Origin: JAWXTS01 sp044433305
GTDB lineage: Bacteria > Bacteroidota > Bacteroidia > Bacteroidales > Rikenellaceae
Reading direction: 5' to 3'
Length of the DNA stretch: 17,863 bases
Assembly (NCBI GenBank): GCA_044433305.1
Contig: JAWXTS010000030.1
Coordinates: forward strand, 1 to 17,863
Positions within the stretch are counted from its first letter, which is position 1; the number at the start of each line of letters is the position of its first letter. Under the pieces are notes generated by a model. It searched no databases. It saw only the letters and a list, made by a program, of their open reading frames with translations, and had not been told where the DNA came from. The translations under genes and the position numbers were made by a program. This document shows positions 15,682 to 17,863 of the stretch, one piece after another.

Positions 15682-16674
15682 ATGCAGAGCTCAGACTACA
15701 TAACACATTTTCTGTCTTATCTGAAAAACGAAAGACGCTACTCTCACCTTACTGTCAGGGCCTATGAGCACGACATCGAACAGTTTGGCTACTTCCTTAT
15801 GCACCACACCCTGCCCGAAGGTTCGCAGCAGGCAAAGGAGGACTTTGAGTTTGACCCTGCTCTTGTTAGTGGGGACGACATCAAACGCTGGGTTATGGCC
15901 ATGAATAATGGAGGATATAAGGCCGTGTCAGTAAATAGGCGTATATCGTCTCTGCGCTCCTACTTTCGCTATTTGTGCAAGCAACAGGTTATTGAGGTTA
16001 ATCCAACGCTGCAAGTGTCGAGCCTCAAGCGTGAGCGTCGCCTGCCCGAGTTTATCGAGCAGTCTAAGATGGATATTGTGCTCAAAGAAATCACAGAATA
16101 TGATGGCGATGACTTCGAGACTCTGCGCGACTCACTTATAATCTTGCTTTTTTTTACTCTCGGTATGCGTCTTGCAGAATTAACGGCTATATGCCTAGAT
16201 GATTTTGGTGACCAAAAAAGCGAGCTTCGCATAATAGGCAAGGGAGATAAAGAGCGAATGGTGCCAGTGCTGCCCTATGTAATACCTTATATTAATAGGT
16301 ATATAGAAGCGCGAGAGATTGTGGTGGGCGAAAATTTTGATAAAAACATAGACAAAACTTGCAATAAACAGAAAGAATCATTATTTTTAACAAACCAAGC
16401 AAGCCCCATCAGCCATAGCAAAGTTTATAGGATAGTTAAGGCTCGATTGGCTGAGGCTGGGGTAGTAGGCAAGAGCAGCCCTCATGTGCTTAGGCATACC
16501 TTTGCCACATATATGCTTAATCAGGGAGCTGACCTTCGCTCTATACAAGAACTGCTGGGTCACGCTTCGCTAGATGCAACACAGATATATACACATAATA
16601 ATATAACGCGGTTGAAAGAAGTCTATGCCATGGCTCACCCGCGTTCAAAACTTAAAAATATAAAGGAGGATTAA
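15682..16674 (+). CDS. Tyrosine recombinase, XerC/XerD family
   Basis: The 330-residue protein has the N-terminal SAM-like core-binding domain (about 4-105, YLKNERRYSHLTVRAYEHDIEQF) and a C-terminal catalytic domain (about 125-318). The full tyrosine-recombinase set is visible: R163 (GMRLAEL), K187 (GKGDKER), H268 and R271 (HVLRHTFA), H294 (LLGHASL) and nucleophile Y303 (TQIYTH). Xer recombinases resolve chromosome dimers at dif. The conserved position between rpsU and hpf in Bacteroidota, with no integrase hallmarks such as an att site, argues for a housekeeping Xer rather than a phage or transposon enzyme. XerC versus XerD cannot be settled. There is a longer loop than usual between residues 42 and 62. 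The coding end contains the hpf Shine-Dalgarno. Confidence 0.92.
   Translation: MQSSDYITHFLSYLKNERRYSHLTVRAYEHDIEQFGYFLMHHTLPEGSQQAKEDFEFDPALVSGDDIKRWVMAMNNGGYKAVSVNRRISSLRSYFRYLCKQQVIEVNPTLQVSSLKRERRLPEFIEQSKMDIVLKEITEYDGDDFETLRDSLIILLFFTLGMRLAELTAICLDDFGDQKSELRIIGKGDKERMVPVLPYVIPYINRYIEAREIVVGENFDKNIDKTCNKQKESLFLTNQASPISHSKVYRIVKARLAEAGVVGKSSPHVLRHTFATYMLNQGADLRSIQELLGHASLDATQIYTHNNITRLKEVYAMAHPRSKLKNIKED
16663..16669 (+). promoter_or_regulatory. Strong Shine-Dalgarno of hpf
   Basis: AAGGAGG lies 7 bases before the hpf ATG (16677), inside the last codons of the recombinase gene. It is a near-perfect match to the anti-Shine-Dalgarno. No other start in this window has such a sequence, as expected for Bacteroidota, so it is exceptional. 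Confidence 0.8.
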
Positions 16675-16676
16675 TT

Positions 16677-16970
16677 ATGGAAATCAGAATTCAATCTGTC
16701 AAATTCGACGCAGACCACAAACTAATAGAGTTCATAGAGAACAAAGTATCTAAGTTGGATCGATTTACTGACGATATTACCGCCGTAGAGGTAACACTTA
16801 AGCTGGATAAGAATAATGAGGCTGGAAATAAGATTGCAACCATCAAGGTTATGATTACGGGAAACGACGCCATAGCTGATCGCAAGGCCAAAAGCTTTGA
16901 AGAAGCAGTGGATCAGTGTATTGATGCTCTGAAGAAACAACTTGAAAAACATAAAGACAAACTTAAATAA
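16677..16970 (+). CDS. hpf: Ribosome hibernation promoting factor, short HPF/RaiA type
   Basis: This 97-residue protein has only the N-terminal HPF/RaiA (YfiA) domain, with a beta-alpha-beta-beta-beta-alpha pattern. It starts MEIRIQSVKFDADHKLIEFIENKVSKL and ends in a basic helix (ALKKQLEKHKDKLK). Such proteins bind the decoding region of the 30S subunit in slow growth and keep ribosomes inactive. The lack of a C-terminal dimerisation domain makes it the short form. It starts two bases after the recombinase stop and has a strong Shine-Dalgarno, unlike its neighbours. An intrinsic terminator 14 bp downstream ends the unit. Confidence 0.93.
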   Translation: MEIRIQSVKFDADHKLIEFIENKVSKLDRFTDDITAVEVTLKLDKNNEAGNKIATIKVMITGNDAIADRKAKSFEEAVDQCIDALKKQLEKHKDKLK

Positions 16971-16984
16971 GAGAATAATTGTTG

Positions 16985-17020
16985 AAAAAACCTCAAATTT
17001 TCGAGTTTGAGGTTTTTTTT
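16985..17020 (+). terminator. Intrinsic terminator after hpf
   Basis: AAAAAACCTCAAA (16985-16997) pairs with TTTGAGGTTTTTT (17006-17018) across an 8-base loop, with a T-run reaching 17020. The A-run on the left makes it usable on both strands. Confidence 0.9.
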
Positions 17021-17035
17021 ATTCAAAAACATTCC

Positions 17036-17043
17036 TATCTTTG
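17036..17043 (+). promoter_or_regulatory. Isolated -7 box upstream of the tRNA cluster
   Basis: TATCTTTG fits TAnnTTTG but no TTTG lies 19-21 bp upstream. The stretch to the better promoter at 17159 holds no credible gene; a 63-codon open frame from 16979 starts in the hpf terminator and is not supported. Confidence 0.3.
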
Positions 17044-17158
17044 TGCCACAGAATTGCAAGGTGCCTTATGGATGTTAAGTTCAAGAGGTGTAGTACATGA
17101 TGAAAAGTTATTTGAAAAGCTGATTTTGATAAAAAATAATGTTTTTTTTGCCAATAAG

Positions 17159-17189
17159 TTTGTAGATTAATAAAATGTTTGTACATTTG
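17159..17189 (+). promoter_or_regulatory. Bacteroides-type promoter of the tRNA-tuf cluster
   Basis: TTTG (17159-17162), 19 bp, then TACATTTG (17182-17189) is a full match to the consensus. The start site near 17196 lies about 17 bases before tRNA-Thr, a normal tRNA leader length. Confidence 0.75.
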
Positions 17190-17212
17190 CAACTCGAAAC
17201 ACAAACACAACT

Positions 17213-17289
17213 GCCGATGTAGCTCAGTTGGCCAGAGCAGCTGATTTGTAATCAGCTGGTCGGGGGTTCGAATCCCTCCATCGGCTCCA
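17213..17289 (+). tRNA. tRNA-Thr(UGU), CCA encoded
   Basis: The acceptor GCCGATG pairs with CATCGGC. The anticodon stem GCTGA/TCAGC encloses loop TTTGTAA, giving anticodon TGT (17247-17249), threonine. The T arm GGGGG-TTCGAAT-CCCTC is normal. After discriminator T (17286) the genome reads CCA (17287-17289), so the 3' end is gene-encoded, unlike the two tRNAs that follow. Confidence 0.95.
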
Positions 17290-17357
17290 CAAAAAAAAAG
17301 ATTAAAGCAACGCTTACAATCTTTCTTAATAGATACAAAGCGTTCTTAAAAGTTATT

Positions 17358-17439
17358 GGGCGAATACCAGAGTGGCCAAATGGGGCAGACTGTAAATCTG
17401 CTGACTTCGTCTTCGGTGGTTCGAATCCATCTTCGCCCA
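17358..17439 (+). tRNA. tRNA-Tyr(GUA)
   Basis: The acceptor GGGCGAA pairs with TTCGCCC. The anticodon stem GCAGA/TCTGC encloses CTGTAAA, giving anticodon GTA (17392-17394), tyrosine. The long variable arm (TGACTTCGTCTTC) is as expected for this class II tRNA. Discriminator A at 17439; CCA is not encoded. Confidence 0.95.
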
Positions 17440-17562
17440 CAACTTCAAAGACCATTGAGGAGAGATTATCGAGTTGACCAACAATGATATGTCTGATTTA
17501 ATCAGGCTTTTAACGTTAGTAAACAAGACTTCTTTTCTCAAAATTTTTGGTCTTAATATTTT

Positions 17563-17635
17563 GCGGAAGTAGCTCAGTTGGTAGAGCATTAGCCTTCCAA
17601 GCTAAGGGTCGCGAGTTCGAACCTCGTCTTCCGCT
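17563..17635 (+). tRNA. tRNA-Gly(UCC)
   Basis: The acceptor GCGGAAG pairs with CTTCCGC. The anticodon stem TTAGC/GCTAA encloses CTTCCAA, giving anticodon TCC (17596-17598), glycine. The T arm GCGAG-TTCGAAC-CTCGT is regular. Discriminator T at 17635; CCA is not encoded. Confidence 0.95.
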
Positions 17636-17763
17636 CTGCGAATATGCCGATATCGTTATCTTAAAAACAGGGAATGGTATGGGTTATTTTGTGTAAAAGG
17701 TTATAAATAACAGAACCAAATAATAACTTTAAAAGGAAATATTTCCTAAAATAGATTACAGAT

Positions 17764-17863
17764 ATGGCAAAAGAAAAATTTGACAGATCCAAACCGCATG
17801 TTAACATCGGTACAATCGGACACGTTGACCACGGTAAGACAACTCTTACTGCTGCGATCACAA
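17764..17863 (+). CDS. tuf: Elongation factor Tu, N-terminal fragment cut by window end
   Basis: The visible 33 codons read MAKEKFDRSKPHVNIGTIGH then VDHGKTTLTAAIT, the start of EF-Tu with the P-loop GHVDHGKT (residues 19-26). EF-Tu is the GTPase that delivers aminoacyl-tRNA to the ribosome. The tRNA-Thr-Tyr-Gly-tuf order is typical of Bacteroidota, where tRNA-Trp, secE, nusG and ribosomal protein genes usually follow. No clear promoter was found in the 128-bp gap after tRNA-Gly, so cotranscription with the tRNAs is possible. The leader contains the palindrome AGGAAATATTTCCT (17734-17747). There is no Shine-Dalgarno. Confidence 0.97.
   Translation, partial: MAKEKFDRSKPHVNIGTIGHVDHGKTTLTAAIT

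Noticed and set aside
15682..16674. Recombinase as a mobile-element or phage integrase beside tRNA genes
   Set aside because: There is no attachment-site duplication at the nearby tRNA 3' ends, and the rpsU-Xer-hpf order looks like a conserved housekeeping arrangement.
16979..17170. 63-codon plus-strand open frame after hpf
   Set aside because: It starts within the hpf terminator, has a T-rich composition, and spans an isolated -7 box and the -33 box of the tRNA promoter.
17252..17455. 67-codon minus-strand open frame across the tRNA genes
   Set aside because: It is the complement of tRNA-Thr and tRNA-Tyr; tRNA-derived peptides of this kind are common mis-annotations.

Overview
The window reads as chromosomal DNA of a member of the Bacteroidota, most likely the order Bacteroidales. 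Four lines of evidence support this. (i) Several intergenic regions carry the Bacteroides-type promoter TTTG-N19/20-TAnnTTTG rather than E. coli -35/-10 boxes. (ii) Almost no gene has a Shine-Dalgarno sequence. (iii) The gene order rpsU - tyrosine recombinase - hpf - tRNA-Thr - tRNA-Tyr - tRNA-Gly - tuf is, from general knowledge, a Bacteroidota arrangement. (iv) A ricT-like PSP1 gene is followed directly by a gldH-type lipoprotein gene. Species and genus cannot be decided from the sequence.

Layout. 1-313: no gene; an array of 95-bp tandem repeats with GC-rich double hairpins, then a terminator. 314-2150, minus strand: an SDR oxidoreductase of the mannonate/fructuronate type and a YitT-family membrane protein. 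2254-4685, plus strand: plsY and an AMP-forming acyl-CoA ligase overlapping by one base, with a promoter in front and a terminator behind. 4698-10972, plus strand: a probable six-kilobase operon ricT - gldH - trmB - dsbD-like - rimO, starting at a clear promoter and ending in a 121-bp near-palindrome. 11007-12353, minus strand: a DcaP-like outer-membrane porin. It is divergent from a UbiD-family decarboxylase and a membrane-anchored helix-hairpin-helix protein (12518-15337). 15423-17863: the translation block with bS21, a Xer-type recombinase, the hibernation factor HPF, three tRNAs and the first 33 codons of EF-Tu, cut by the window end.

How the genes fit together. plsY and the acyl-CoA ligase point to fatty-acid activation and phospholipid synthesis. 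The central operon mixes tRNA and ribosome modification (TrmB, RimO) with envelope redox supply (DsbD-like) and the RicT/GldH pair. The right end is a housekeeping translation cluster. Most of the window is ordinary core genome. The parts least explained by known genes are the repeat array at 1-242, the long palindrome at 10852-10972, the dyads in the porin/ubiD divergent region, and the unusually strong Shine-Dalgarno of hpf. I did not find a convincing new multi-gene system. Two start codons (plsY and the ubiD-family gene) are moved downstream because the longer open frames begin inside or upstream of the promoter -7 box.
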